From Paludibacterium yongneupense DSM 18731 (GTDB taxonomy: Bacteria; Pseudomonadota; Gammaproteobacteria; Burkholderiales; Chromobacteriaceae): a stretch of 64,000 nucleotides of DNA. The translations under genes were made by a program, and so were the position numbers. This document shows positions 9,215 through 18,610 of this stretch, in pieces; the first letter of the stretch is position 1, and every line of letters starts with the position of its first letter. The notes below the pieces were generated by a model, which saw only the letters and a list, made by a program, of their open reading frames with translations, was not told the DNA's origin and did not search any database. The stretch covers positions 124,001 through 188,000 of the forward strand of contig NZ_AUGZ01000005.1 of assembly GCF_000422925.1 (NCBI RefSeq). Reading direction: 5' to 3'.

Positions 9215-10654
9215 TCATTGGGCCCGAAAACCGCCGCCGAGGGCACGCACGAGTGCCACGTCCAGCGTAAAGGCTCGGGATTGGAGATCGGTCAAACTGC
9301 GCAGATTGGTCAGCAGGGTGTCTTCGGCGCTGAGAACATCGAGATAAGTCGACAAGCCGCCCTCGTAGCGATTGCGAGCGATTTGCCAGGCGGCGCGGGC
9401 GGCATCGACGGCCTGCTGGCTATAGCTCAACTGCCCAGCCAATTCGCGCTGACTCACGGCGGCATCCGCCACGCTTTGCAACGCTTCCGTCACGGTTTGC
9501 TCATAGTTGGCAACCGCCTCGTCATAGTCGGCGCGCTTTATCCTCAGCTGTGAACGCAGATGACCGCCGTTGAATATCGGCAGGGAGATGGCGGGACCGG
9601 CCGAGCCGATTTCCGAGCCGGCCTTGGTCAACTGCCCGAGCCCTAGAGATTGCATTCCGATGAATGCGGTCAAATTGATATTGGGATAGAAATCGGCTTG
9701 AGCCACGTCGATGCGCCGACTCGCCGCTTCGGCACGCATCCGGGCCGCCACGACATCGGGTCGCCGGCCCAGCAGTTCGAGCTCCAATGTTTTGGGCAAA
9801 GGCAGAGGCTGCCCCAGATTGACCCTCGGGCGAACGATGGACAAACCGCGGTCGGGGCCTTTGCCCATCAGCGCGGCCAGCCGATGACGCTGCAGTTCGA
9901 TATTTTCGCGACAGGCAAGCAGATCGGCTTCGGCGGCGGCATGCCGCGCTTCGGCTTGCCGGACGCCGGATAGATTCTCCAGGCCATTGGCGTAACGCTC
10001 ATGAAACAGCATGGCCGTCTTGCTGCGCACGGCTGCCGCCTCCCTGGCGGTGTCCTCTGCGGCGAACAGGCGGGCCAGCTCGGCATAGGCACTGGTCAAT
10101 GATGTGGTCAACAGCAAGCGCGCCTGCGCGGCCTCGGCCTGTGCCGCTCCATGCTCCGAAATCGCGGCGGCCAGGGCATCCCGGTTGCGGCCCCAGAAAT
10201 CCAGCTCCCAGCTGAAATCCAGCGTCGTACGACCATAGCCATGAATGCCCGACGGCAACATTGAGCGTGGCGTCAGGTAGTTATAACTTTGCTTGGCCGC
10301 ATTGATATCGGCATTGGCCGACACTTGCGGCGCGGTAGCGGCATCGCTGTCGTCCACGCTGGCGGCGGCGCGACGCAGACGCGCTTGCGCGACGGCCAGA
10401 CTGGGGGCACTGGCCAGCGCTTCATCGATCATGACATCGAGTTGGCTATCGCCATAGGTTTTCCACCAGCGATCCTGTGGCCAAGCGACTTCGCCCTTGG
10501 TCAGATCGCCGGACCATGCCGCGACCTCCTTTATGACCGGCCGTTGGCCCAGGGGCGGCGTACTGGCGCAGGCGGAGAGCGCCAGCACACCCGCCACGCC
10601 CCACAGGCGATAGCGCAAGAAGGCGGACGGCGTAGATTCGGTATTCGAGGCCAC
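9215..10654 (-). CDS. outer-membrane efflux channel lipoprotein (NodT/OprM family)
   Basis: I place the start at the GTG at 10654, giving 479 residues. GGAG lies 5 nt upstream, and the frame opens with a lipoprotein signal ending LALSAC. The open frame reaches 10888, but that part overlaps the divergent tetR start and has no signal-peptide character. The rest is a TolC-like outer-membrane factor with two repeated helical-barrel halves, including FSWELDFWGRNRDALAAAI and FYPNINLTAFIGMQSLG. It is first gene of the three-gene efflux operon, an order (channel, adaptor, permease) common in beta- and gammaproteobacteria. A 6-3-6 palindrome lies just upstream. Confidence 0.88.
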   Translation of the reverse strand: MASNTESTPSAFLRYRLWGVAGVLALSACASTPPLGQRPVIKEVAAWSGDLTKGEVAWPQDRWWKTYGDSQLDVMIDEALASAPSLAVAQARLRRAAASVDDSDAATAPQVSANADINAAKQSYNYLTPRSMLPSGIHGYGRTTLDFSWELDFWGRNRDALAAAISEHGAAQAEAAQARLLLTTSLTSAYAELARLFAAEDTAREAAAVRSKTAMLFHERYANGLENLSGVRQAEARHAAAEADLLACRENIELQRHRLAALMGKGPDRGLSIVRPRVNLGQPLPLPKTLELELLGRRPDVVAARMRAEAASRRIDVAQADFYPNINLTAFIGMQSLGLGQLTKAGSEIGSAGPAISLPIFNGGHLRSQLRIKRADYDEAVANYEQTVTEALQSVADAAVSQRELAGQLSYSQQAVDAARAAWQIARNRYEGGLSTYLDVLSAEDTLLTNLRSLTDLQSRAFTLDVALVRALGGGFRAQ

Positions 10655-10671
10655 AAATGCTCCATTACTAA

Positions 10672-10686
10672 ACTGTACAATACAGT
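10672..10686. promoter_or_regulatory. TetR-type operator palindrome of the efflux operon
   Basis: A perfect inverted repeat, ACTGTA (10672-10677), CAA, TACAGT (10681-10686), lies 18 bp before the channel GTG start and 72 bp before the divergent tetR gene. The position fits an operator for the adjacent TetR protein that represses both directions; binding is inferred. Confidence 0.65.
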
Positions 10687-10757
10687 CTGCATTTGACAAG
10701 CCCCATCTGTCAAGCCAGACTACCGGCCTCAAGTAGATCACCGCAGAAGAGAAAACC

Positions 10758-11411
10758 ATGCGAGCCAAGTCGGAAACCCGACGCCAGAAAATTTTGGACG
10801 TCGCGGAAGAAGTCTTCCGCGAGAGGGGCTTTGACCTAAGCACGATGTCGGAAATTACCGCGCGCGTCGGCGGATCGAGAGCGACCATCTATAGCTACTT
10901 CGCGTCTAAAGAAGTGTTGTTCCTCGACGTCATGCACCGCTTGGCCAAAGCGAATATCCAACCCTTGTTCGAGAGTCTCGATGCCGGCAAAGACATGCGC
11001 GCCACCCTGCTCAGCTTTGGCGAGCAACTGCTGGGCATCCTCTGTCAGGAGCGAATGATCACCGCCTTCAGGGTGCTGTTCGCCGAGTCGGGCCGCACCG
11101 ATGTCGGGCGCCAGTTTTACGAACGCGGCCCCCGCGAAGGCGGCATGCTTCTGAAAGCCTACTTCGAGCAATGCATCGCTGCGGGCAAGATGCAGCCGGT
11201 AGACTGCACCGTCGCAGCCGCCCAGTTCACGGCGCTGCTGAAGGCGGAGATTTTCGAGCCCCTGCTGTTTGACGCTCGCGACGCGGATCGGCTCCCCGCC
11301 ATTTCCACAACGGTCGGCTGCGCCGTGGATACCTTCATGCGCGCCAATGCAGTTCCGGCAGTGCGCCCCGCCCCTGGCAGCGCGGGCGACGACGCTATCC
11401 GATCGGCGTAA
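10758..11411 (+). CDS. TetR-family repressor of the EmrAB-type pump
   Basis: The 217-residue protein has an N-terminal TetR HTH (about 10-57; ILDVAEEVFRERGFDLSTMS, then GGSRATIYSYFASKEVLFLD). The C-terminal all-helical region resembles TetR_C domains of AcrR/RamR-like proteins. It is divergent from the channel-emrA-emrB operon with a palindrome between them, so it probably represses the pump and is released by pump substrates. Inducers cannot be read from the sequence. Confidence 0.88.
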   Translation: MRAKSETRRQKILDVAEEVFRERGFDLSTMSEITARVGGSRATIYSYFASKEVLFLDVMHRLAKANIQPLFESLDAGKDMRATLLSFGEQLLGILCQERMITAFRVLFAESGRTDVGRQFYERGPREGGMLLKAYFEQCIAAGKMQPVDCTVAAAQFTALLKAEIFEPLLFDARDADRLPAISTTVGCAVDTFMRANAVPAVRPAPGSAGDDAIRSA

Positions 11412-12056
11412 GCCGGATCGAGCGGCGAGGCGTTCGCCGCGGCGAGCCCATGGGCGGCGCCCGAATGCAAAAAGGGGCGACGCAGCGCCCCTTTTTCCGC
11501 CCCTCCCCAGACATCGCTTCGCCCCCTCTCCGACCTGCCGGGAGAACGGGGAATCGAGGGCGTATTGCGCGGCGACCTCGCCGGAACCCTCTTCCAGCCC
11601 CCCCCCGATACCCGCGCGGTGACGATAGAAGCGCCGACGCCTGTCGCCGACCTGCTCGACTGTCTGGTGACATACCCATCGTTGCCCAAAGCGCACTATC
11701 GGCCCTGCCGCAGACGGCGATTGGCACGGCCCCTCAGCAATTGCTCCACGCGGAACCGGGACGCGTCGAGCGACAGGCATTCACACAGCACTGGACAGCC
11801 AGCAGCCAGCCACCCATCGCGCTTTCGCAACAAACCCGATCGAGTCTCCCCTGATCGCACGGCACGAACGCCTTGTGCTCGAAAAGGCCTTCTGTCGACC
11901 ACACGACAAGTGGCACAAATATTGCTTTAGATCATGACCGGTATACGTAATGCAGAATCTCTGCTGGGCCGGTGAGCATATTCGGCGATGCCCCGGTTAC
12001 GGGGGCTTGCAAATGATGCGCAGACATCGTTAGTCGGGGTGGGGAGAAACAGGGAT
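11412..12056. other. 645-bp intergenic region without a supported gene
   Basis: Between the tetR gene and the Cache-CheW gene I find only the hairpin element at 11469-11496. Short frames on both strands lack ribosome-binding sites and domain character. A GAGAAACAGGG stretch directly precedes the Cache-CheW ATG. Confidence 0.5.
11469..11496. terminator. bidirectional hairpin terminator (dispersed element copy 2)
   Basis: AAAAAGGGGCG (11469-11479), loop ACGCAG, CGCCCCTTTTT (11486-11496): a perfect 11-bp stem with A and T tails, hence bidirectional. It would end the tetR transcript. The loop and the flank CCCCAGACATC downstream recur at the 21069 copy. Confidence 0.8.
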
Positions 12057-14729
12057 ATGGCTCGCTACAAGAACATCGAACTCGACGACAGCCTCGTCGG
12101 GATGATACGCAATATGGACACGGTCGAGGAATACCGTGAGGTGTTGCAAAGTTTGCAAACGGTGTGGGACAACCTGACCCTGCTCGGTCAGATGTCCGGC
12201 TCCGGCACCGACATGAGCGGGACGCGACAGGCTTTCAATCAGCTGACCAGCGACCTCCTCAACCAGTTGGGGACGGAAACCCTGAAGAAATGCGTGCAGG
12301 AGATGAACGCCAAGTCGCAAGTGGCCATCGACATCCTGGTACGCAATCTCTTCGAGCGCACAGCCGACATCGGCTTTCTGGCGACGGACGAGGACATCCG
12401 GCGCTACATCGGTTTTTACGCAGCGCAAGCCAGAGAGGCGAACGCATGCGGCGACGAATCGGCGGCAGCGGCACTGGCCCGCGAACGGGAAAGCCTCCGC
12501 GCACGTTTTGCCGAATACGTCGCCAAGTATTCCGTCTATTCCGACATCATTCTGCTCGATACCGCCGGCTGCGTGCTGGCACGCTTCGACGACAGCGTCG
12601 AAGTCAGACAGACGAGGCACCCGCTGCTGCACACATCGCTGACGACGGACGACGCCTACGTCGAAAGCTTCGGCGCCATCGATCTTTTGCCCAATTGCGC
12701 CAAGGCGCTGGTCTACTCATATCGCGTCACCGACGGCGAATCGCCGATCGGCGTGCTGTGTCTCTGCTTTCGCTTCGAGAACGAGATGGAGCGCATCTTC
12801 GCCAACCTGTCTGCCGACGACGACTGGCCGGTGATCCTGCTGCTCGATACGAACGGGCAGGTGGTCGCCAGTTCGGACGCCTTTCACATCCCGGTCGGCG
12901 CGACGCTGGAACGGGCACTCGACGAGGACTACCGGGTCATACGCTTTGCCGGCCGGGAATACCTGGCGACCACGCGCGCCACGCAGGGTTATCAGGGATA
13001 TATGGGGCCGGGCTGGTTCGGGCAGGTCATGCTCCCGGTGCAGCATGCGTTCAACGAGGACGCTTCCCAGGTGTTGCGCGACGTCAAGCCTGAGGTATTG
13101 CGCGCGGTGATGGAGAACTCATCGTTCTTCGGCGAGGCGCTGCGCAGCATTCCGATACAGGCGAATCGCATCCAGAGCGACCTCAATCGTTCGGTGTGGA
13201 ACGGCAACGTGCGACAGAGTTCCTCTTCACAAACGTTCAACCGCTCATTTTCCAAGATTCTGCTGTGGGAGATCAGCAACACCGGTGCGCGCACCAAAGA
13301 TGTCTTCGCACGCTCGATCGCGAACCTGCACGAAACGGTCGTCTCTACCATACTGCAAGACAGTTGCTTCCTGGCCTCGCTGGCGATCGACATCATGGAC
13401 CGCAACCTTTACGAGCGGGCCAACGATTGTCGCTGGTGGGCACTGACGTCGACTTTCCGCGAGATTCTCGACAAGAGCACGCTCGAACCCGCCGACAGGG
13501 AGCGCATGACCGCGATCCTGCGCACGATCAACGGTCTTTATACCGTCTACGCCAACCTGATCGTCTTCGACGTCCGCGGCCACGTGCTCGCGGTATCGCA
13601 GGACGATCAAGCCGGACTGGTCGGAAAGCGCATCGACGAAGACTGGGTGCGCCAGGTACTCACGCTGCCCGACTCGCAAGGCTATGCGGTCTCCCGTTTC
13701 GCCGCCACGCCGTTCTACGCCGGTCGCCATACCTACATCTACGGCGCGGCGATTCATGCCGTCAGCGATGAACGCGTCATTGGCGGCGTCGGCATCGTCT
13801 TCGACAGCGAACCGCAGTTTGCCGCGATGTTGCGCGATGCCCTGCCGCGCGACGCACGGGGCGAACCGAGTGCCGGATGCTTCGGAGCCTTTGTCGACAC
13901 GAGCGGCCATCTGGTCGCATCCACCGATCCGCAGCGGCATCCGGGCGAGCGGCTGGCCATCGATGCCGCGTTTTATACCCAGGCTGCGGGCCGCTCGCAT
14001 GTCGGCATCGTGCGGCTCGGCGATAGCTACTACGCCGCCGGTGCCCGCATGTCCGCCGGCTATCGCGAATACAAGAACGACGACGGTGCTTACCGTAACG
14101 AAATTTCGGCGCTGATTTTCATCCCGCTATGCCAGGTCGTCGAGCAAGGGGCGACGACCGGAATTCCGCGCCTGCATGTGCGCTCTGATCGCACGGCCGA
14201 TGGCGAAACGGTCGAAATCGCGTCCTTTCTGGTCGGCAATCGCTGGTTCGGTCTGCGGTCTGCGCAGATCGCCGAAGCCGTCGACTACGCCGATGCGGCG
14301 GGCATTCCGGGAGCCGGCCAGGATTTCATCGGCTACCGCATGTACTGCGGGTCGCCGATCCCGATTTTCGACATCCGCAGCATCGTCGGCGGCGGACCGG
14401 CGATTGCCGGCACCCGGCCGCAGATCGTAATTTTGAAGAAAGGCCCGGATTCGCATTTCGGCATCCTGGTCGACGCCCTGGGCGACATCCCGGAAGTCCT
14501 GAGCTCGCGCATGCAGGATCTGCCAAGCCTGCTCGGCGGCGGCAATGTACTCGCCGATACCATCGTGATGACCGACAAGCCGGAAAGCGAAACCCTGCTC
14601 GTCGTGCTCAGTGTCGAGCGCATCGCTGCGCGTCTGGTCGCCCCCGTACCGGATGCCGGACTCATCCCGAGCGACGGAGAAATTTTGTCGCTGCTGGAAA
14701 ATGCGGGTACGCGCACCCCCGTGACCTGA
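12057..14729 (+). CDS. soluble tandem-Cache sensor fused to a CheW domain
   Basis: The 890-residue protein starts at the ATG at 12057 (MARYKNIELDDSL); 23 in-frame residues further upstream look non-native. A helical N-terminus (1-95) is followed by two Cache-like modules (about 95-330 and 430-690). The modules share a lead-in helix, DILVRNLFERTAD versus DIMDRNLYERAND, indicating an internal duplication. Each module has a strand like SDIILLDTAGCVLARF or NLIVFDVRGHVLAVS. Residues about 712-870 form a CheW domain (VEIASFLVGNRWFGL; PIPIFDIRSIVGG). I see neither a transmembrane segment nor a methyl-accepting domain. It could couple ligand sensing directly to a CheA complex in the cytoplasm. No che genes are nearby. 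Confidence 0.82.
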   Translation: MARYKNIELDDSLVGMIRNMDTVEEYREVLQSLQTVWDNLTLLGQMSGSGTDMSGTRQAFNQLTSDLLNQLGTETLKKCVQEMNAKSQVAIDILVRNLFERTADIGFLATDEDIRRYIGFYAAQAREANACGDESAAAALARERESLRARFAEYVAKYSVYSDIILLDTAGCVLARFDDSVEVRQTRHPLLHTSLTTDDAYVESFGAIDLLPNCAKALVYSYRVTDGESPIGVLCLCFRFENEMERIFANLSADDDWPVILLLDTNGQVVASSDAFHIPVGATLERALDEDYRVIRFAGREYLATTRATQGYQGYMGPGWFGQVMLPVQHAFNEDASQVLRDVKPEVLRAVMENSSFFGEALRSIPIQANRIQSDLNRSVWNGNVRQSSSSQTFNRSFSKILLWEISNTGARTKDVFARSIANLHETVVSTILQDSCFLASLAIDIMDRNLYERANDCRWWALTSTFREILDKSTLEPADRERMTAILRTINGLYTVYANLIVFDVRGHVLAVSQDDQAGLVGKRIDEDWVRQVLTLPDSQGYAVSRFAATPFYAGRHTYIYGAAIHAVSDERVIGGVGIVFDSEPQFAAMLRDALPRDARGEPSAGCFGAFVDTSGHLVASTDPQRHPGERLAIDAAFYTQAAGRSHVGIVRLGDSYYAAGARMSAGYREYKNDDGAYRNEISALIFIPLCQVVEQGATTGIPRLHVRSDRTADGETVEIASFLVGNRWFGLRSAQIAEAVDYADAAGIPGAGQDFIGYRMYCGSPIPIFDIRSIVGGGPAIAGTRPQIVILKKGPDSHFGILVDALGDIPEVLSSRMQDLPSLLGGGNVLADTIVMTDKPESETLLVVLSVERIAARLVAPVPDAGLIPSDGEILSLLENAGTRTPVT

Positions 14730-15036
14730 GCCGTAGCACCCACGGCCACTGGCGTCACGAGTTGAGAACCCGACGAAATGCGCAGACTGTCGGGAAACGC
14801 AACGATCAGCACGAGTCCGACACTCGCTGCCCGGATGTCGAACATCGCGCCGACGCTCGTCGCCAGCACATAGGCAAACGGCCGCCCCGTAGCCGACACG
14901 GCGCGGGCCGGACAAAACACGTCCGGCCCGCATGCAGTGCCCCTCTGGGTGGCCGGGCCGATCCTGGCGGACAGCGCAGCGAATGGATCAAGTACGGAAC
15001 CATCGGCCCAGCCTGCTCATTCCCGGCTGTCGCGGC
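14730..15036. other. intergenic region with a strong hairpin, no supported gene
   Basis: This 307-bp stretch lies between the convergent Cache-CheW and membrane-protein genes. It holds an 11-bp perfect hairpin (14903-14931) and nothing else I can support. Confidence 0.5.
14903..14931. terminator. 11-bp GC hairpin between convergent genes
   Basis: GCGGGCCGGAC (14903-14913), loop AAAACAC, GTCCGGCCCGC (14921-14931). The stem is perfect but no T-tract follows on either strand, so it may act as a weak terminator or an RNA-stabilising structure. Confidence 0.45.
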
Positions 15037-15615
15037 TCACTGCCACTTGCGGTTACAGCGTACCGCCACCCACGCGATGCCTGCCGCAATCAATCCGGCG
15101 TAGCTCACGACAAGCACCAGCAGCTTTACGGTCGTGAGCAGCGCGGCAATACCCGCTATAGCCAGACTCGCGTCGGGAAAACGGGCGAGAAGCACGAAAT
15201 GCAGTGTCTTCTCGGCAAGATCCAGAATGGCGAAGGCAAGGGGAAACGCGCAAGCACACACTGCCAGACGGGGTGCGTAAAGCCTGAATGCAAGCCAGAT
15301 TGCCTGTATGCAAGTCCAGGCGAGCGCAGAAGGGAAAAGCAAATCGATGACGTCCATCCAGAACAGCAATCGGCGCCCTTCTGCACCATAGGCATGAAGA
15401 TGGCCGATGACGGTCATCGCCCGAGCATTGAATAACAAAGACAATTTACCTAAGCCCCCCGATAAGGCTTGAAGGCGCATGTCGAGGGGCATCATGGCCA
15501 GTTGACACAGCACAGCAACGGCAAACGCAAGCATCATACCGCGCAGGCTTGCGAGCCTGTTCAAGCTCCTCCCGATAGGGGCAAGCATCGCATCGCAGAT
15601 CATCGGCAACTTCAC
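15037..15615 (-). CDS. hypothetical inner-membrane protein
   Basis: The 192-residue protein has about five hydrophobic segments (about 26-46, 85-108, 110-133, 140-158 and 162-184) and short charged loops. I do not recognise a family. It is divergent from a TetR-family regulator across 65 bp that contain an inverted repeat, so it is probably that regulator's target, possibly a small-molecule or membrane-stress function. No catalytic motif is visible. Confidence 0.7.
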   Translation of the reverse strand: MKLPMICDAMLAPIGRSLNRLASLRGMMLAFAVAVLCQLAMMPLDMRLQALSGGLGKLSLLFNARAMTVIGHLHAYGAEGRRLLFWMDVIDLLFPSALAWTCIQAIWLAFRLYAPRLAVCACAFPLAFAILDLAEKTLHFVLLARFPDASLAIAGIAALLTTVKLLVLVVSYAGLIAAGIAWVAVRCNRKWQ

Positions 15616-15648
15616 TCGTGTGGTCGATAGTGCTATAAGAATACGAGT
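15614..15648. promoter_or_regulatory. inverted repeat between membrane-protein gene and tetR
   Basis: ACTCGT (15614-15619) and ACGAGT (15643-15648) flank a 23-bp centre holding GATAGTGCTATAAG. The position between divergent genes suits an operator. The long spacing makes this weaker than the other TetR palindromes in the window. Confidence 0.3.
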
Positions 15649-15680
15649 AGAAGCTCACATTCCCCAACTCGCATTCAGAG

Positions 15681-16367
15681 ATGCCAACAAAACGACAACC
15701 AGACTCGTTGAAGCCAAGGAAAAAGCCGGTTCAGGCACGGTCGGCAGACACGGTTGAGATCATCCTCGAAGCAGCGGCTCGCATTCTGGAGCTCGAAGGG
15801 TTCGCCAGCTACAACACGAATGCCATAGCAAGCAGGGCCGGCATCAGCATTGGCTCCTACTATCAATACTTCCCGAACAAGGACGCCGTCACGGCCGCAC
15901 TGATCAAGCGGGATAGCGAAGACTTGGCCGCGCATCTCCTACAGGCCGGCCAGGCCCGGACTTGGCAACAAGGGCTGAAACTCGCTATCGATGCGGCAGT
16001 GGCTCACCAGCTGCGCCGGCCGGTGCTGGCCCGGCGGCTCGACATGGCTGAACGGCATCTACTGCCGGATGGCGGACAAGCCGCCGTGAGCGCCATTGCC
16101 TGCGCGACGATCAGACAGCTTTTGCAGATGCCCGATGCGCCCAAAATCTCCGATACAGGCTCCCTCTGCGCCGACATCGTGGCCATCGCACAGGGATTGA
16201 TCGATGCGGCGGGCGCACGTGGGGAAACCGATCCGCTATCGTTATCTGAACGTGTCGAACGTGCGGTGCTGGCATTTATTGCGGCGTCGCCTCCTGACCG
16301 TGACGACCGGCAACCCAAGGGGCTCGACAACCCGGATGGCATGACGAGTCCCACCTTATCGACTTAG
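15681..16367 (+). CDS. TetR-family transcriptional regulator
   Basis: The 228-residue protein has a basic N-terminal arm and a TetR HTH (about 22-70; ILEAAARILELEGFASYNTN, then AGISIGSYYQYFPNKDAV). The ligand-binding half is helical with a disordered charged tail after about residue 200. It is divergent from the small membrane-protein gene, its likely target. The next gene on the other strand (a DMT exporter) is convergent, so a link to it is less likely. Confidence 0.85.
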   Translation: MPTKRQPDSLKPRKKPVQARSADTVEIILEAAARILELEGFASYNTNAIASRAGISIGSYYQYFPNKDAVTAALIKRDSEDLAAHLLQAGQARTWQQGLKLAIDAAVAHQLRRPVLARRLDMAERHLLPDGGQAAVSAIACATIRQLLQMPDAPKISDTGSLCADIVAIAQGLIDAAGARGETDPLSLSERVERAVLAFIAASPPDRDDRQPKGLDNPDGMTSPTLST

Positions 16368-16516
16368 CCATGCACGATGGCGTACGCGTACGCCTGGCAA
16401 GACTCCGATGGACACTTCCGTGGCGAGGAAGAGGCCGCCACTTCAGCCGGTGAACTCGGCGCAGAGAGGCCCCGAATTACCGCAGACCGCAGAAACGGCA
16501 AGAAGGCGCAGTTGGC

Positions 16517-17500
16517 CTACGCGCCAGAAATTTTCGCGGGATCGGTTTGACGTGCGTAGCGAACCCCCAAGGCGCCGACAAATCCAATCAGGGCCACAGC
16601 CACTGCGGCAATTTCGAGTAATCCAGGCCGGTCTCCAAGGACAATCGCGCCCAGAATCAGAGCCACGGGTGGCACCATGGCGGGCAAGATCGCAGCGCGC
16701 GACGCGCCCAACAGCCGGACTGACTGCACATAGCAGCAGACCGTCAGCAACGCCGCCAGGACGCCTTGAAAAAAACCTGTCGCGACAAGCCAGGACGTGT
16801 CGACCTCGGGAAAGCGGCCATGATGGGCGACCAGATACACAGGCAGGACAGTGATTCCGGAGATCAGGTTCACCGCAGCAACCGATGCCACCGGATCGGC
16901 ATCCCAGCGTTTCAGCAGACAGGTGTACGCTGTCCACAGCAGCCCTGCGCCGACGAAAAGCATATCGCCGTACCCTGCAGAGCGGTGCGTGGCGCCTTGG
17001 CTTCCTTGCAGCATCAAGCACAGTAGCCCGCCCCCCATGATGGCGGCGCCGATCCAGCGTCGAACCGAAACGGGGTCTGCCAGCACAAAGTGCCCTAGCA
17101 GCATGCCACCGAGCATGGCCACCGCCGGCACCATGATCGCGGCATGAGCCAGCGGCGTGACAGGCATTGCCATATTGACCAGTTGTCCAAACAAGGGCCC
17201 GGCGCACAGAGCAAGGATGAAGGCACGCTTCCACCCCAGTCCGGCGGCAGTGGAAATGCCCGCCCGACATAGCAGTGGCAGGCTGAACAGTCCGGCGATG
17301 CCAAATCTGAGCAACGTCAGATCATCGGGTGAGAAGCCATGCGCAAGGGACGCTTTGGTGCTGACGTTAAAAACGGACCAGCCGAGCACGGCGAGCGCTC
17401 CGTAGATCAGGCCGGCTGTCTGCGTGGAACGCGTGGCCGGGGTGTGTCGTGAGGCAACGGCCCGGTCGGTACCGGGAACGTCAGGTGCAGCATCTTGCAT
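16517..17500 (-). CDS. EamA/DMT-family transporter
   Basis: I place the start at the ATG at 17500 (MQDAAPDVPGTDRAV), which has GGAG 6 nt upstream, giving 327 residues; the frame remains open 25 codons further. After a hydrophilic N-terminus of about 30 residues there are ten hydrophobic segments and two EamA repeats, with GWSVFNVSTKASLAHGFSP in the first. It lies 99 bp downstream of a LysR gene on the same strand, so LysR may regulate it as well as the divergent hydrolase. Substrate unknown. Confidence 0.82.
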   Translation of the reverse strand: MQDAAPDVPGTDRAVASRHTPATRSTQTAGLIYGALAVLGWSVFNVSTKASLAHGFSPDDLTLLRFGIAGLFSLPLLCRAGISTAAGLGWKRAFILALCAGPLFGQLVNMAMPVTPLAHAAIMVPAVAMLGGMLLGHFVLADPVSVRRWIGAAIMGGGLLCLMLQGSQGATHRSAGYGDMLFVGAGLLWTAYTCLLKRWDADPVASVAAVNLISGITVLPVYLVAHHGRFPEVDTSWLVATGFFQGVLAALLTVCCYVQSVRLLGASRAAILPAMVPPVALILGAIVLGDRPGLLEIAAVAVALIGFVGALGVRYARQTDPAKISGA

Positions 17501-17599
17501 GTCGATCTCCGAAAACGCCCAGGAGCTGAGCTGACAGGGCATTCTTGGGGAAACGGCAGGATAAAATCCATTCACATATTCTGGCCTGAGCGATGCCTT

Positions 17600-18499
17600 C
17601 TATGCATCGCTCAAGGTGGCCCGTAAGATCGGGATGAAGCGCTGCAGCACAGGATTAGTCGATTCGCGGGAATAGGCAAACACCAGGGGCATCGGTATCG
17701 ACAGGTCATTTAACCCGAAAAACTGCACCTGGGCCGGCGGCCTCCCCAGATTGGCGGCATTGACGATAGCCGCGCCGATGCCGGAACAGACCAGAGAAAG
17801 AATCGTTGCCTCGCTGTTCGCCTCGTTGACGATATTCAGACTGAGTCCCAGCCGTTGGCAGGCTTCGATCAACTTGTCGTAATACGCCGGGTAGATCGCG
17901 CGCGGGAACATCACGAAGGGTCGCCCGAGCATGCCGATGATGTCGATATTCGTCCGAGAACCGTTATCCATGCCCCAGGAACGCGGCACGGCCAACACGA
18001 CGTCGTAGTCGAGCAATGGTAGCGTCTCCAGGCCGGGCGGGACTGCACCGTATTGGTAGATGAAACCTCCATCGAGCGTACCGGCCTCAATTGCAAGCAA
18101 CTGCTCGGGGCTGTTGAGCGTCGTCAATTGCATGGTGACGTCGGGCAGTTCGGCCCGGAAGTTCTTGAAGGTGCGGGGCAGCAAACCGTCCCAGCCGGCG
18201 TTTTCGACGTAGCCGAGCCGGATCAAGCCGGTCGAGCCGCATGCCAGGGCTTTCGCCGCCTTCGTGGCGTGTTCAAGCGAAACCATTATACGGCGCACAT
18301 CCTGCCGGTAGCCGTGACCCGCCGTGGTCAGCTTCAGGCCGCGCGGCGAACGCTCGAACAGGAGAAATCCCAACTCCCCCTCCAGATCCTGGATTTGGCG
18401 GGATATCGCCGGCTGGGTGACATGCAGACGCTCGGATGCCAGGCGCACGCTTTGGCACTCGGCGACCGCAAGGAAGTAGCGGAGATGACGCAGTTCCAT
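17600..18499 (-). CDS. LysR-family transcriptional regulator
   Basis: The start at 18499 gives 299 residues beginning MELRHLRYFLAVAECQS, the canonical LysR opening; the extra upstream open frame is not LysR-like. The winged HTH (2-60) contains SERLHVTQPAISRQIQDLEG, and the periplasmic-binding-like co-inducer domain covers about 90-290. It is divergent from the MBL-fold hydrolase, with a small palindrome between, and is a likely activator of that gene. Confidence 0.9.
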   Translation of the reverse strand: MELRHLRYFLAVAECQSVRLASERLHVTQPAISRQIQDLEGELGFLLFERSPRGLKLTTAGHGYRQDVRRIMVSLEHATKAAKALACGSTGLIRLGYVENAGWDGLLPRTFKNFRAELPDVTMQLTTLNSPEQLLAIEAGTLDGGFIYQYGAVPPGLETLPLLDYDVVLAVPRSWGMDNGSRTNIDIIGMLGRPFVMFPRAIYPAYYDKLIEACQRLGLSLNIVNEANSEATILSLVCSGIGAAIVNAANLGRPPAQVQFFGLNDLSIPMPLVFAYSRESTNPVLQRFIPILRATLSDA

Positions 18500-18578
18500 A
18501 ACGCTCCCGGGATCAAGTGATGCCTGAAAGTTATCACAGATAAAGGGCAAAGAATTGGCAAGTATGAGTCGAATCCAC

Positions 18579-18590
18579 GATAGTGCTATC
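18579..18590. promoter_or_regulatory. short palindrome in the LysR / hydrolase intergenic region
   Basis: GATAG (18579-18583), TG, CTATC (18586-18590), located 21-32 bp before the first possible hydrolase start. It is a candidate LysR half-site, although it is shorter than a full T-N11-A box. Confidence 0.3.
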
Positions 18591-18610
18591 AGCAAAAACG
18601 CTCCACTCCG

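Noticed and set aside
11450-11930. Short plus-strand frames between tetR and the Cache-CheW gene
   Set aside because: They run through the hairpin terminator and have no ribosome-binding site or domain.
16443-17270. A 275-codon minus-strand frame overlapping the DMT transporter
   Set aside because: It is in a different frame from the 10-TM protein and has scattered Cys/Arg/His without pattern.
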